64,000 nucleotides of DNA from Pseudomonas sp. HS6 (GCF_023375815.1 NZ_CP067412.1:4774001-4838000); one strand, 5' to 3'. Positions 28,469 through 39,838 are shown, numbered from the stretch's first letter. A program made the numbers and translations. The notes: a model not told the origin generated them from the sequence alone.

Positions 28469-28802
28469 TGGCCTTCCTTCAACGAGGGAAAAGAAACGAT
28501 TCTACCCATCTGCCGGAACGAGCGAGAACCCGTAGCGGTCACAGCCTCAAGAACACTGGACTGTAACGACCCGAGCGTACGCTCCAGAATTGACTAAAAT
28601 CAGTGATTGATCAGGTCTCCATTACCACCGGACATGGCTTGGCAAACATTTGCAGGCACCACCGGCCGCGGGCTCGACATCCGGGAGTAGCGCGGGCCGA
28701 ATTGATCTGGTAAGTTCGCCCGCTTGCAGCCGCAGGGCCGGCAGGTGTCGGTGATGGAGCAATCCTGCGCAATGGATTACAAGAGTAGAGGCGGTCCATT
28801 TC
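28469..28802. other. aminotransferase / dksA intergenic region
   Basis: 334 bp between divergent genes. TTGACT at about 28581 is a possible -35 facing dksA, but no good -10 follows at the right distance. A GC-rich stretch at 28655-28740 has short inverted pairs that might make a structured dksA leader. No credible small gene is seen. Confidence 0.35.
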
Positions 28803-29246
28803 ATGCCCACCCAAGCAAAGCAGCAGCAGAATCAGACGATCAGCGGTTTCGAACCTTATGTTCCGAAAGCGGGCGAAGAGTATATGGGCGCCCCGATGCG
28901 CGCGCACTTCACCAAGATCCTGTCCAAGTGGAAACACGAGTTGATGCAGGAAGTCGACCGTACTGTTGATCACATGAAGGACGAAGCAGCCAACTTCCCT
29001 GATCCGGCCGACCGTGCCAGCCAGGAAGAAGAGTTCGCCCTTGAGCTGCGCGCCCGCGACCGCGAGCGCAAGTTGATCAAGAAGATCGACAAGACGCTGC
29101 AACTGATCGAAGACGAAGAGTACGGCTGGTGTGATTCCTGCGGCATCGAGATCGGCGTCAAGCGCCTCGAAGCCCGCCCGACTGCCGACATGTGCGTCGA
29201 CTGCAAGAACCTTGCGGAAATCAAGGAAAAGCAGGTCGGCAAGTAA
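28803..29246 (+). CDS. dksA: DksA, RNA polymerase-binding stringent-response regulator
   Basis: A 147-residue protein with a long coiled coil (about residues 35-105) whose tip carries DPADRA (67-72), matching the functional DxxDxA of DksA. A four-Cys zinc finger follows (C110, C113, C131, C134). It binds in the RNA polymerase secondary channel and with ppGpp represses rRNA-type promoters and activates amino acid operons. Followed by a strong terminator. Confidence 0.97.
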   Translation: MPTQAKQQQNQTISGFEPYVPKAGEEYMGAPMRAHFTKILSKWKHELMQEVDRTVDHMKDEAANFPDPADRASQEEEFALELRARDRERKLIKKIDKTLQLIEDEEYGWCDSCGIEIGVKRLEARPTADMCVDCKNLAEIKEKQVGK

Positions 29247-29260
29247 TCCCGACCTGAACG

Positions 29261-29290
29261 AAAAACGGAGCGTGCGAACGCTCCGTTTTT
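29261..29290 (+). terminator. dksA terminator
   Basis: AAAAACGGAGCGT and ACGCTCCGTTTTT form a perfect stem around GCGA. Confidence 0.93.
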
Positions 29291-29329
29291 GTTTCCGCCG
29301 TTTTTTACTCTTCAAGTAACATCGCCCTC

Positions 29330-30226
29330 ATGACTGCCAACACCCTCCCCGCTTACATCGGCCGCTTTGCCCCGACGCCCAGTGGACACCTGCACTTCGG
29401 CTCGCTGGTAGCAGCGCTCGCTTCTTATCTGGATGCCCGTTCGGTGAATGGCCGTTGGCTGGTGCGCATGGAAGATCTTGATCCGCCCCGCGAAGAGCCG
29501 GGCGCGCAAACAGCGATTCTCAGGGCACTGGAAAGCTACGGTTTCGAATGGGACGGCGAGATGGTTCGCCAGAGCGACCGGCACGAAGCCTACGCGCAAG
29601 TGCTCGACAGCCTGTTCAATCACGGCCTGGCGTACGCCTGCACCTGCTCGCGCAAACAACTGGAGCCTTATCACGGCATTTATCCGGGACTGTGCCGCAA
29701 TGCCGGCCATGGTCAGGAAGACGCCGCGATCCGCCTGCGCGTGCCGGAGCTGGAATATCACTTCATCGACCGGGTGCAGGGCGAATACCGCCAGCACCTG
29801 GGCCGCGACGTGGGTGATTTCGTGATCCGCCGCCGCGATGGCCTCTACGCCTATCAACTGGCGGTGGTGCTGGACGACGCCTGGCAGGGCATTACCGATA
29901 TCGTGCGCGGTGCCGATCTGCTCGACTCGACGCCGCGCCAGCTCTATCTGCAAGAACTGCTGGGCCTGCGCCAGCCACGTTTTCTGCACCTGCCGCTGAT
30001 TACCCAGCCCGACGGCAACAAGCTCGGCAAGTCCTACCGCTCGCCACCGCTGGAAGCCGATCAGGCCACACCGTTGCTGCTGCGGGCGTTGCGGGCACTG
30101 GGGCAAAATCCCGGCACCGAACTGGCCCACGCCTCGCCGCAAGAACTGTTGAACTGGGGCCGCGCCCACTGGGATGCCTCAAAAATCCCGCGCACACTGA
30201 CCCTGCCCGAAGCGCAACTGCTGTGA
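29330..30226 (+). CDS. gluQ: glutamyl-Q tRNA(Asp) synthetase
   Basis: A 298-residue truncated class I glutamyl-tRNA synthetase without the anticodon-binding domain. The HIGH-type motif is in APTPSGHLHFGS, the KMSKS-type motif in GNKLGKSY, and the zinc site in CTCSRKQLEPYHGIYPGLC. It attaches Glu to the queuosine base of tRNA(Asp). It lies directly after dksA, the arrangement known from many gammaproteobacteria. Confidence 0.95.
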   Translation: MTANTLPAYIGRFAPTPSGHLHFGSLVAALASYLDARSVNGRWLVRMEDLDPPREEPGAQTAILRALESYGFEWDGEMVRQSDRHEAYAQVLDSLFNHGLAYACTCSRKQLEPYHGIYPGLCRNAGHGQEDAAIRLRVPELEYHFIDRVQGEYRQHLGRDVGDFVIRRRDGLYAYQLAVVLDDAWQGITDIVRGADLLDSTPRQLYLQELLGLRQPRFLHLPLITQPDGNKLGKSYRSPPLEADQATPLLLRALRALGQNPGTELAHASPQELLNWGRAHWDASKIPRTLTLPEAQLL

Positions 30227-30303
30227 CGACACTTGCAGTGGCGCGCCCATCCGTTACCATCGCCGCACGTTTTCGGGCACGCGCATAAAAAAGAGAGGCC
30301 GGG

Positions 30304-30480
30304 ATGTACATCTATCGCTTGGTCCTGCTTCTGGTCGTGGGGATCTACCTGTTTTCTCCCGCCATCATGGATTGGTGGATCGACGCCACGGGCGCCTGGT
30401 ATCGCCCTTATCTGCTCTGGCTGATCCTGATCGTCGTGACCTTCATCCTTCAGAGCCAAAAAGATGCCGATGAGCTTTAG
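30304..30480 (+). CDS. cbrX: CbrX-like small membrane protein
   Basis: A 58-residue protein with two hydrophobic segments (MYIYRLVLLLVVGIYLFSP, and YLLWLILIVVTFIL) and a charged C-terminus ending [20 protein letters not shown] lies upstream of the ATG. Its 3' end overlaps the start of cbrA by up to 17 bases, so cbrA translation is probably coupled to it. A small protein in this place is known in P. putida as CbrX; the identity here rests on position and size. Confidence 0.8.
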   Translation: MYIYRLVLLLVVGIYLFSPAIMDWWIDATGAWYRPYLLWLILIVVTFILQSQKDADEL

Positions 30481-33418
30481 CCTGACCCAGATGCTGCTGA
30501 TCAGCGCCGCCTACCTGGCCGCGCTGTTCGGAGTGGCGTGGATCAGTGAACGGGGCATGATCCCGCGGGCGATCATTCGCCATCCGTTGACCTACACCCT
30601 GTCGCTGGGGGTCTACGCCAGTGCGTGGGCGTTCTACGGTACGGTCGGTCTGGCTTATCAGTACGGCTACGGCTTTCTGTCCAGTTATCTCGGGGTGTCC
30701 GGCGCGTTTCTGCTGGCACCGGTGCTGCTGTATCCGATCCTGAAGATCACCCGCACCTATCAACTGTCGTCGCTGGCGGACTTGTTCGCCTTTCGCTTCC
30801 GCAGCACCTGGGCCGGTGCGCTGACCACGATTTTCATGTTGATCGGTGTATTGCCGTTGCTGGCGTTGCAGATCCAGGCCGTGGCCGATTCCATCGGCAT
30901 CCTCACCGGTGAACCCGTGCAGAGTCGCGTGGCACTTGCGTTCTGCGCACTGATCATCCTGTTCACGATATTCTTCGGCTCGCGCCATATCGCCACCCGC
31001 GAAAAACATGAAGGGCTGGTGTTCGCGATTGCCTTCGAATCGGTGATCAAACTGGCCGCCCTCGGCGGCGTCGGCCTCTATGCCTTGTACGGCGTGTTCG
31101 ACGGTCCGCAACAGCTTGAATTGTGGCTACTCCAGAATCAGACCGCCCTCGCCGCCCTGCACACCCCTTTGCAGGAAGGCCCGTGGCGCACGCTGCTGCT
31201 GGTGTTTTTCGCCTCAGCGATCGTGATGCCGCACATGTATCACATGACGTTCACCGAGAACCTCAACCCGCGCTCTCTGGTGAGTGCGAGCTGGGGCCTG
31301 CCATTGTTTCTGCTGTTGATGAGCCTGGCCGTTCCGCTGATTCTCTGGGCCGGCCTGAAACTCGGGGCCACCACCAACCCGGAATACTTCACCCTCGGCA
31401 TCGGCATTGCTGCCAACAGCAAGGCACTGGCGTTGCTGGCGTATGTCGGCGGCCTGTCGGCGGCCAGCGGCCTGATCATTGTCACCACGCTGGCGTTGTC
31501 GGGCATGGCCCTGAATCACCTGGTGCTGCCGCTCTACCAGCCACCTGCCGAAGGCAATATCTATCGCTGGTTGAAATGGACCCGCCGGGCACTGATCGTC
31601 GCGATCATCATGGCCGGTTTCTGCTTCTACCTGATGCTCGGCGCCGAGCAGGATCTGGCCAACCTCGGCATCGTCGCGTTTGTGGCAACCCTGCAATTTC
31701 TGCCGGGCGTGCTGTCGGTCCTTTACTGGCCGACCGCCAATCGCCGTGGTTTCATCGCCGGACTGCTGGCGGGGATTCTGGTGTGGGTGGTGACCATGCT
31801 GCTGCCGCTGGTCGGCAATTTGCAGGGTTTCTATATCCCGCTGCTGAACATGATCTACGTGCTGGACGACACCAGCTGGCACATGGCGGCCATCGCCTCG
31901 CTGGCGGCCAACGTCTTGATGTTCACCCTGATCTCGCTGTTCACCAACGCCAGTCCGGAAGAGGCCAGCGCCGCCGAAGCCTGCGCGGTGGACAACGTGC
32001 GTCGCCCGCAACGCCGGGAACTGCATGCGGCCTCCCCGCAGGAGTTCGCCACGCAACTGGCGAAGCCATTGGGTGCCAAAGCGGCGCAAAAGGAAGTCGA
32101 ACAGGCTCTGCGCGACCTCTATCTGCCTTTTGATGAGCGCCGCCCTTATGCGTTGCGTCGTCTTCGTGACCGGATCGAAGCCAACCTGTCCGGCCTGATG
32201 GGCCCGAGCGTCGCCCAGGACATGGTAGAAACCTTCCTGCCGTACAAGGCCGGCGGCGAAAACTACGTCACCGAAGACATCCACTTTATCGAAAGCCGCC
32301 TCGAGGACTACCACTCGCGCCTCACCGGTCTGGCCGCCGAACTCGATGCCTTGCGCCGTTACCACCGTCAGACCCTGCAGGAGCTGCCGATGGGTGTCTG
32401 CTCGCTGGCCAAGGATCAGGAGATCCTGATGTGGAACAAGGCCATGGAAGAGCTGACCGGGATTGCCGCACAACGGGTCGTCGGCTCGCGCTTGAGCACC
32501 ATCGCCAATCCGTGGAAAGAATTGCTGCAAGGTTTCATCAACCTGCCCGACGAGCACTTGCACAAACAGCATCTTGCACTCGACGGCCAGACCCGCTGGC
32601 TGAACCTGCACAAAGCGGCCATCGACGAGCCACTCGCGCCGGGTAACAGCGGCCTGGTGCTGCTGGTGGAAGACCTGACCGAAACCCAGATGCTCGAAGA
32701 CAAACTGGTGCACTCCGAGCGCCTGGCCAGCATTGGCCGACTCGCAGCCGGCGTGGCCCATGAAATCGGCAACCCGATCACCGGCATCGCGTGTCTTGCG
32801 CAAAACCTGCGTGAAGAACGCGAAGACGACGGCGAACTGACGGAAATCAGCGGCCAGATCCTCGAACAGACCAAACGCGTGTCACGCATCGTGCAGTCGC
32901 TGATGAGCTTCGCCCACGCTGGTAGCCATCAGCACAGCGACGAGCCCGTCTGTCTGGCGGAAGTGGCTCAGGACGCCATCGGCCTGCTGGCTCTGAACCG
33001 ACGCAACTTCGAAGTCCAGTTCTATAACCTGTGCGACCCCGACCACTGGGTCGAAGGCGACCCGCAGCGGCTCGCCCAGGTCTTGATCAATCTGCTCTCC
33101 AACGCCCGCGACGCCTCGCCTGCCGGCAGTGCGGTGCGGGTCAAGAGCGAAGCCGGCGAACACACGGTCGATCTGATCGTCGAGGACGAAGGCAGCGGTA
33201 TTCCGAAGAACATCATGGACCGATTGTTCGAACCCTTCTTCACCACCAAGGATCCTGGCGAAGGCACCGGTCTGGGCCTTGCACTGGTCTATTCCATCGT
33301 TGAAGAGCATTATGGACAAATCACCATCGACAGCCCGGCTGATGTTCCGAGCCAGCGCGGCACCCGTATCCGGGTGACATTGCCGCGTCATGTCGAAGCG
33401 ACGTCCGCTGTGAACTGA
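30464..33418 (+). CDS. cbrA: CbrA, SLC5-type transporter/sensor histidine kinase
   Basis: A 984-residue fusion. Residues 1 to about 500 form a Na+/solute symporter (SSSF/SLC5) domain of about 13 helices, reported to carry histidine in relatives. A linker (STAC-like) and PAS domain (about 620-740) follow. HisKA has the phospho-His in [13 protein letters not shown] (about 766), and HATPase has NLLSNARDA and [10 protein letters not shown]. It senses carbon/nitrogen state and phosphorylates CbrB. The start may be the ATG at 30464 or the one at 30470 (MSFSLTQ). cbrB follows after 22 bp. Confidence 0.96.
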   Translation: MPMSFSLTQMLLISAAYLAALFGVAWISERGMIPRAIIRHPLTYTLSLGVYASAWAFYGTVGLAYQYGYGFLSSYLGVSGAFLLAPVLLYPILKITRTYQLSSLADLFAFRFRSTWAGALTTIFMLIGVLPLLALQIQAVADSIGILTGEPVQSRVALAFCALIILFTIFFGSRHIATREKHEGLVFAIAFESVIKLAALGGVGLYALYGVFDGPQQLELWLLQNQTALAALHTPLQEGPWRTLLLVFFASAIVMPHMYHMTFTENLNPRSLVSASWGLPLFLLLMSLAVPLILWAGLKLGATTNPEYFTLGIGIAANSKALALLAYVGGLSAASGLIIVTTLALSGMALNHLVLPLYQPPAEGNIYRWLKWTRRALIVAIIMAGFCFYLMLGAEQDLANLGIVAFVATLQFLPGVLSVLYWPTANRRGFIAGLLAGILVWVVTMLLPLVGNLQGFYIPLLNMIYVLDDTSWHMAAIASLAANVLMFTLISLFTNASPEEASAAEACAVDNVRRPQRRELHAASPQEFATQLAKPLGAKAAQKEVEQALRDLYLPFDERRPYALRRLRDRIEANLSGLMGPSVAQDMVETFLPYKAGGENYVTEDIHFIESRLEDYHSRLTGLAAELDALRRYHRQTLQELPMGVCSLAKDQEILMWNKAMEELTGIAAQRVVGSRLSTIANPWKELLQGFINLPDEHLHKQHLALDGQTRWLNLHKAAIDEPLAPGNSGLVLLVEDLTETQMLEDKLVHSERLASIGRLAAGVAHEIGNPITGIACLAQNLREEREDDGELTEISGQILEQTKRVSRIVQSLMSFAHAGSHQHSDEPVCLAEVAQDAIGLLALNRRNFEVQFYNLCDPDHWVEGDPQRLAQVLINLLSNARDASPAGSAVRVKSEAGEHTVDLIVEDEGSGIPKNIMDRLFEPFFTTKDPGEGTGLGLALVYSIVEEHYGQITIDSPADVPSQRGTRIRVTLPRHVEATSAVN

Positions 33419-33440
33419 GACCGTCGAGAGTATCGAATCA

Positions 33441-34877
<1,437 letters not shown>

Positions 34878-34879
34878 AC

Positions 34880-34949
34880 GTTACCTGTAGAGTGTGCGGG
34901 TAACGGTTGAAGATGTGAAAAAACTGTTACCTCAGTCATTTCACGTAAC
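34880..34949. promoter_or_regulatory. candidate CbrB activator sites for crcZ
   Basis: Two imperfect dyads: GTTAC (34880) N15 GTAAC (34900), and CTGTTAC (34924) N14 GTAACAG (34945). They lie about 130-195 bases upstream of the inferred crcZ start, a normal distance for an NtrC-type activator. The second has the longer arms. A further GTAAC occurs at 34967. Confidence 0.6.
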
Positions 34950-34952
34950 AGA

Positions 34953-34989
34953 AGCCGGGGTTATCGGTAACGAAACCCCGGCTTTTTTT
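34953..34989 (+). terminator. cbrB terminator
   Basis: AGCCGGGGTT and AACCCCGGCT form a 10-bp stem followed by T7. It ends cbrB transcription upstream of the separate crcZ promoter. Confidence 0.93.
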
Positions 34990-35048
34990 CGCCCTGCGAA
35001 AACGGTTATATCGACCTAACCCCTTGTTTTATTGGGTTTCACAAAAGT

Positions 35049-35064
35049 TGGCACGGCACCTGCT
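35049..35064 (+). promoter_or_regulatory. sigma54 promoter of crcZ
   Basis: TGGCACGGCACCTGCT has GG at -24 and GC at -12 in the correct spacing. The start is expected near 35074. Confidence 0.88.
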
Positions 35065-35073
35065 ATATGTTTG

Positions 35074-35445
35074 GTACAAGAACAATAACAAGCAATGCAC
35101 AAGACAATAAAAATAAGACGAATCGACTCACGCACAATAAAAACAAGACGGCGAGAGGCGCAGCTAACTGATTCTTTTGGAGAGGCGTTGTATTTGGGGC
35201 TTGCCCCACGACCAGGCCGAGAACAACAAAAAACTGTCTTAAGACAGAGCCTGTACTGGTTGGATCGAGAGATCACTGCAATTCAGCGACCAAAGCAATC
35301 CGTTTGCTCTTGGCTCCCGATTGGGAGGGTCATGAAGGAAAAGCTTCATGACGAGGGCACTCAATAAAAACAAGAAGCCCGAATCAATAATAAAAAGAGC
35401 ACGCAACTACTTCTTGGGGAGCTTCGGCTCCCCTTGTAGTTTCTC
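35074..35445 (+). ncRNA. crcZ: CrcZ, Hfq/Crc-titrating small RNA
   Basis: About 370 nt between cbrB and pcnB, the standard place. It carries six A-rich CA motifs that bind Hfq/Crc: AACAATAACAA, ACAATAAAAATAAGA, ACAATAAAAACAAGA, AACAACAAAAAAC, TCAATAAAAACAAGA and TCAATAATAAAAAGA. When CbrB makes it, it pulls Hfq/Crc off catabolic mRNAs and lifts catabolite repression. Stem-loops between the motifs include TTGGGGCTTGCCCCA. It ends in a stem-loop terminator. Confidence 0.92.
35405..35445 (+). terminator. crcZ terminator
   Basis: GGGGAGC-TTCG-GCTCCCC with outer AACTAC/GTAGTT arms, followed by TTTCTCC. Confidence 0.85.
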
Positions 35446-35612
35446 CCCCGCAGCAAAATCTCCCTCACTCATGCAATTCGACGCCTTTAGCCTGCGGTTT
35501 GCAGCGCAAAATGCCTGCGTCCTACACCATCACTCGACTAAATGCTAGAATCCCGGCCCATCATGCGGTCATTCTTTGGTCTGGCCGAACATTCCTTCAA
35601 ACAGTGCATCCC
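35446..35612. other. crcZ / pcnB intergenic region
   Basis: 167 bp. TAGAAT at about 35546 is a possible -10 for pcnB, with only a weak -35. The pcnB frame stays open here for 38 codons but lacks a ribosome site and typical sequence. Confidence 0.35.
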
Positions 35613-37013
35613 ATGCTGAAGAAGTTGTTCCAGTCATTCCGAACTCCCGTTCGTCGTACTCAACACATCCGTAGCACGCCTGAAGTCCTCAACAGCGGCC
35701 AACACTCGCTGCAAAAGGGCCAATTCAGCCGTTACGCGGTCAACATCGTCGAACGTCTGCAAGGCGCCGGTTACCAGGCTTATCTGGTCGGCGGTTGTGT
35801 GCGCGACATGCTGCTGGGCATCACGCCCAAAGACTTCGACGTCGCCACCAGTGCCACCCCCGAGCAGGTTCGCGCCGAATTCCGCAATGCGCGGATCATC
35901 GGCCGCCGCTTCAAGCTGGTGCACATCCATTTCGGTCGCGAAATCATTGAAGTCGCAACCTTCCGCGCCAATCACCCGCAAAACGAAGATGACGAAGACA
36001 GCAACCAGTCTTCGCGCAACGAGAGCGGGCGCATTCTGCGTGACAACGTCTACGGCACACTGGAAGAGGACGCGCAACGCCGCGACTTCACCATCAACGC
36101 CCTGTATTACGATCCGGTCAGCGAGCGCATTCTCGATTACGCCAATGGCGTACACGACATCCGCAATCACCTGATCCGCCTGATCGGCGACCCGAAGCAG
36201 CGCTACCAGGAAGACCCGGTGCGGATGCTGCGGGCCGTACGTTTCGCCGCCAAGCTCAACTTCGGCATCGAAAAGCACACCGTCCAGCCGATCCGCGAGC
36301 TGGCGCCGATGCTGCGCGAGATTCCATCGGCCCGGTTGTTCGAGGAAGTGCTCAAGCTGTTCCTCTCCGGGCATGGCGCCATCACCTTCGAAATGCTGGT
36401 CGACCTGCAACTGTTCGCGCCGTTGTTCCCGGCCAGTGCCGATGCGCTGGAACACAACCCGGAATACACCCACACGCTGATCAGCGAAGCACTGACCAAC
36501 ACCGATCTGCGGATCAAGCAGAACAAACCGGTGACCCCGGCGTTCCTGTTTGCCGCGCTGCTGTGGCCTGCCCTGCCGGCCCGTGTGTTGCGTCTGCAAG
36601 AGCGTGGCATGCCGCCGATTCCGGCGATGCAGGAAGGCGCTCACGAACTGATCGCCGAACAATGCCAGCGAATTGCGATTCCAAAACGCTTCACCATGCC
36701 GATCCGCGAGATCTGGGACATGCAGGAACGCCTGCCTCGCCGCAGCGGCAAACGCGCCGACCTGTTGCTGGACAATCCGCGCTTCCGCGCCGGCTACGAC
36801 TTCCTGCTGCTGCGTGAAAGCGCCGGCGAGCAGACCGATGGCCTGGGCGAATGGTGGACCGATTATCAGGACGCCAACGACAGCGAACGCCGCGACATGA
36901 TCCGCGACCTCAGCGGTAAGGGTGATGACGCGAGTGGCGCTCCGCGCAAGCGTCGCCGCAGCAGCGGTTCCAAGCGCAAACGCGCCGGCGCACCGAGCGC
37001 CACGGGCGAATAA
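35613..37013 (+). CDS. pcnB: poly(A) polymerase I
   Basis: A 466-residue class II nucleotidyltransferase that adds 3' poly(A) tails and speeds RNA decay. The nucleotidyltransferase core is YLVGGCVRDMLLG...DFDVATSATP with the metal-binding DFD, followed by RRDFTINALYYDP and the RNA-binding domain. A basic tail (RKRRRSSGSKRKRAG) ends the protein. The start MLKKLFQSF is chosen because it matches the usual PcnB N-terminus. folK follows after 3 bases. Confidence 0.95.
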   Translation: MLKKLFQSFRTPVRRTQHIRSTPEVLNSGQHSLQKGQFSRYAVNIVERLQGAGYQAYLVGGCVRDMLLGITPKDFDVATSATPEQVRAEFRNARIIGRRFKLVHIHFGREIIEVATFRANHPQNEDDEDSNQSSRNESGRILRDNVYGTLEEDAQRRDFTINALYYDPVSERILDYANGVHDIRNHLIRLIGDPKQRYQEDPVRMLRAVRFAAKLNFGIEKHTVQPIRELAPMLREIPSARLFEEVLKLFLSGHGAITFEMLVDLQLFAPLFPASADALEHNPEYTHTLISEALTNTDLRIKQNKPVTPAFLFAALLWPALPARVLRLQERGMPPIPAMQEGAHELIAEQCQRIAIPKRFTMPIREIWDMQERLPRRSGKRADLLLDNPRFRAGYDFLLLRESAGEQTDGLGEWWTDYQDANDSERRDMIRDLSGKGDDASGAPRKRRRSSGSKRKRAGAPSATGE

Positions 37014-37016
37014 GGC

Positions 37017-37502
37017 ATGGAACGCATCTACATCGGCATGGGCAGCAACCTGGCTGACCCGGCCGAACAACTGCGCAGCGCGGTCGACGCCTTGGGGCAA
37101 CTGCCGGATACAGCCCTTGTAGGCGTGTCTGCCTTTTACCAGAGCGACTCGTTGCTGCCGGGCCAGCCCCGTTACACCAACGCGGTGGCGGCGCTGGACA
37201 GCACACTCGCCCCGCTGGACCTGCTCGATGCCCTGCAAGCCATCGAAAACGATCAGGGCCGCGAACGCCTGGAACGCTGGGGCCCGCGCACGCTGGATCT
37301 GGACATCCTGCTGTTCGGTGACCGTCTGATCGACGAGCCGCGCCTCAAAGTCCCGCATTACCACATGCAGGAACGCGCATTCGTTCTATATCCCTTGGCC
37401 GAACTGGCCCCCGAAGATCTCCGCCTGGCCGATGGTCGCAGTCTTGCCGATCTGCTAGCGGCCTGTCCGTTCGTCGGCCTCGAGCGCCTCTCCCACGCCT
37501 GA
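37017..37502 (+). CDS. folK: 2-amino-4-hydroxy-6-hydroxymethyldihydropteridine diphosphokinase
   Basis: A 161-residue HPPK of folate synthesis. It has YIGMGSNLADP at the N-terminus, the conserved Arg-rich loop ERLERWGPRTLDLDILLFG (catalytic and Mg-binding Asp pair) and PHYHMQERAFVLYPLAEL. It transfers pyrophosphate from ATP to the pterin. It is translated just after pcnB and followed by a terminator. Confidence 0.96.
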   Translation: MERIYIGMGSNLADPAEQLRSAVDALGQLPDTALVGVSAFYQSDSLLPGQPRYTNAVAALDSTLAPLDLLDALQAIENDQGRERLERWGPRTLDLDILLFGDRLIDEPRLKVPHYHMQERAFVLYPLAELAPEDLRLADGRSLADLLAACPFVGLERLSHA

Positions 37503-37514
37503 CCCCAACCGCCG

Positions 37515-37543
37515 ATGCGGGAGCAAACTGGCTCCCGCATTTT
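37515..37543 (+). terminator. folK terminator
   Basis: ATGCGGGAGC and GCTCCCGCAT form a perfect 10-bp stem around AAACTG, then TTT. Confidence 0.8.
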
Positions 37544-37822
37544 GCGTTCTTGTAGGACAAAAACTCCGTAGATCAGGCCCGCCGGCCCGCTGAATCGCAT
37601 CAGTAACGCCGGTAACACTCCCGTCGTAACAATGCGGTAACACATGCAATTGACTTCCTGAGGCCTCATCACGACTATAGGCGTCCCGCTGCCGCCAACC
37701 CGGCATACAAGGGCGCAATCCAGGCCTTATAAGCACGACAAAAGAGCGTGCGCCTGAATAGATGACGAATCACGCGCGTTACTCGCAGTAGTTTCCAAAG
37801 CGCCTGAACGAGGATTTCTTAC
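37544..37822 (+). promoter_or_regulatory. panB upstream region with four GTAAC repeats
   Basis: GTAAC occurs four times in one orientation at 37603, 37612, 37626 and 37637, directly before TTGACT at about 37650, which could serve as a -35 (GACTAT or TATAGG as a poor -10). This looks like a tandem activator site. No gene is seen in the region. Confidence 0.4.
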
Positions 37823-38623
37823 ATGCCAGCCATCACCCTGACCACGCTCCAGAGCCTCAAGCAGAAAGGTGAAAAAATCACCATGCTGACCTGCTATGAC
37901 GCGACCTTCGCCCACGCCTGCAACGAGGCCGGTGTCGAAGTGCTGCTGGTGGGCGACTCCCTCGGCATGGTCCTGCAAGGTCACGACAGCACCTTGCCGG
38001 TGACCATTGCGGAAATGGCCTACCACACTGCCTGCGTCAAACGCGGCAACACCGATGCCTTGATCCTGGCCGACCTTTCTTTCATGGCCAATGCCACCCT
38101 CGAACAAACCATGACCAACAGCGCCATGCTGATGCAGGCCGGCGCACACATGGTCAAGGTCGAAGGCGCGCTGTGGCTGGCGGAGTCGATCCGCCTGCTG
38201 GCCGAACGCGGCGTTCCGGTCTGCGCCCACATGGGCCTGACCCCGCAAGCCGTGAACATTCTCGGCGGCTATAAAGTGCAGGGTCGCAACGAAAACCAGG
38301 CGCGCCAGATGCGCGCTGACGCGATCTCCCTGGAGCAGGCCGGCGCGGCCATGTTGCTGCTGGAATGCGTACCAAGTGAACTGGCGGCTGAAATCAGCCA
38401 GGCCGTGAAAATCCCGGTGATCGGCATCGGCGCCGGCTTCGACACCGACGGTCAGGTGCTGGTATTGCATGACATGCTCGGCCTGTCGATCAGCGGCCGC
38501 GTACCGAAATTCGTGAAGAACTTCATGCAAGGTCAGGACAGCATCCAGTCCGCATTGAAGGCTTACGTCAGTGAAGTCAAAGCCGTCACCTTCCCCGGGA
38601 TCGAACACGGATTCTCTGCATGA
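37823..38623 (+). CDS. panB: 3-methyl-2-oxobutanoate hydroxymethyltransferase
   Basis: A 266-residue TIM-barrel enzyme, the first step to pantothenate: ketoisovalerate plus methylene-THF gives ketopantoate. Motifs are [29 protein letters not shown] (Mg-binding Asp), [10 protein letters not shown] and VIGIGAG. It overlaps panC by 4 bases (ATGA). Confidence 0.97.
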   Translation: MPAITLTTLQSLKQKGEKITMLTCYDATFAHACNEAGVEVLLVGDSLGMVLQGHDSTLPVTIAEMAYHTACVKRGNTDALILADLSFMANATLEQTMTNSAMLMQAGAHMVKVEGALWLAESIRLLAERGVPVCAHMGLTPQAVNILGGYKVQGRNENQARQMRADAISLEQAGAAMLLLECVPSELAAEISQAVKIPVIGIGAGFDTDGQVLVLHDMLGLSISGRVPKFVKNFMQGQDSIQSALKAYVSEVKAVTFPGIEHGFSA

Positions 38624-39480
38624 ACACCGTCAAAACCGTACGTGAACTGCGCGCCGCCGTGGCGCGCGCCCGCAGTGAAGGCAAGCGCATCGGCTTTGTG
38701 CCAACGATGGGCAACCTGCACAGCGGCCACATCGCGCTGGTGACCAAGGCCAAACAGCGAGTGGACTTCGTGGTCGCGAGCATTTTCGTCAACCCGCTGC
38801 AGTTCGGCGCCGGCGAAGACCTCGACAAATACCCGCGCACCCTCGCAGCCGATCAGGAAAAACTGCTGGAAGCCGGTTGCTCCCTGCTGTTCGCCCCGAC
38901 CGTCGAAGAGATGTATCCCGACGGCATGGCCGGCCAGACCCGGGTCAGCGTGCCGCAATTGTCCGAAGGATTGTGCGGCGCCAGCCGTCCCGGACATTTC
39001 GAAGGTGTGGCCACAGTGGTCAGCAAGCTGTTCAACATGGTCCAGCCGGATCTGGCGATTTTCGGTCAGAAGGACTATCAGCAACTGGCGGTAATCCGTG
39101 CGCTGGTGCATGACCTGAACATGCCGATTCAGATCATCGGCGAGCCGACCGTGCGTGCCGCCGACGGCCTGGCACTGTCCTCGCGCAACGGTTTCCTCAA
39201 CGAGGAACAACGTGCCGTGGCACCCGTGGTCTATCGTGCCCTGAGCAGCATTGCCGAGTCGATCAAGCAGGGTGAGCGCGACTTTCCGGCATTGATCCAG
39301 GCTCAGCGGCAACAGCTGGAAGCCGCCGGCCTGCGTCCGGACTACCTGGAAATCCGCCACGCCCTGACCCTGCGTCCGGCGACGGCGGAAGATCGTGACC
39401 TGGTGATTCTGGTGGCCGCATTCCTCGGCACGACGCGGTTGATCGACAACCTGCACCTGAACCTCGATACCCCTGCCTGA
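38620..39480 (+). CDS. panC: pantothenate synthetase
   Basis: A 286-residue enzyme that joins pantoate and beta-alanine with ATP. The HIGH-type motif is [14 protein letters not shown], and the KMSKS-like region is [21 protein letters not shown] and [17 protein letters not shown] are typical. It is coupled to panB. The beta-alanine-forming gene panD does not follow. Confidence 0.97.
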   Translation: MNTVKTVRELRAAVARARSEGKRIGFVPTMGNLHSGHIALVTKAKQRVDFVVASIFVNPLQFGAGEDLDKYPRTLAADQEKLLEAGCSLLFAPTVEEMYPDGMAGQTRVSVPQLSEGLCGASRPGHFEGVATVVSKLFNMVQPDLAIFGQKDYQQLAVIRALVHDLNMPIQIIGEPTVRAADGLALSSRNGFLNEEQRAVAPVVYRALSSIAESIKQGERDFPALIQAQRQQLEAAGLRPDYLEIRHALTLRPATAEDRDLVILVAAFLGTTRLIDNLHLNLDTPA

Positions 39481-39495
39481 GCACCGCAATATCAG

Positions 39496-39527
39496 AATGT
39501 GAGAGTGAGCCAGCTCGCTCTCACATT
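39496..39527 (+). terminator. panC terminator
   Basis: AATGTGAGAGTGAG and CTCGCTCTCACATT form a 14-bp stem with one G-T pair around CCAG. The T-run is poor. Confidence 0.65.
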
Positions 39528-39838
39528 CGTGTTACCTCCTCTTCCAAACCGTATTGCTGACCACCAGACCATCGGGCAAACTGCCCGCCGTTTCACTGCG
39601 CGCGAAAAGCAGGGACTTGCCCGCATTACTCGCCGTCTGTCGGCCGCTCCTGTTATCGATGTTAAAAAAGTACAGGTAACAGGTCAGAAGAAGCCAAGAC
39701 AGATCGCAGCGCTAGGTTTACTGTATTCGCCCTGCGCCAGTGTAATCGTGTCGACGCAGTTGCCCCCTCGCCCAAACATGGCGGGGAGGTCTTTTCAGTG
39801 TTCAAAAGGCCGTTCAAGTAAAAAGGAAAACCGCAGCG
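39528..39838. other. panC / pgi intergenic region, no panD
   Basis: 311 bp. A 121-codon plus-strand frame here overlaps pgi and reads as low-quality protein. There is no sequence resembling panD on either strand. AAAAAGGAAAA supplies the ribosome site of pgi. Confidence 0.5.

Noticed and set aside
28724..28969. Small plus-strand frame beginning before dksA
   Set aside because: It overlaps the start of dksA in another frame and has no ribosome site.
35634..37364. 576-codon minus-strand frame opposite pcnB and folK
   Set aside because: Shadow of two well-defined enzymes; no start signal.
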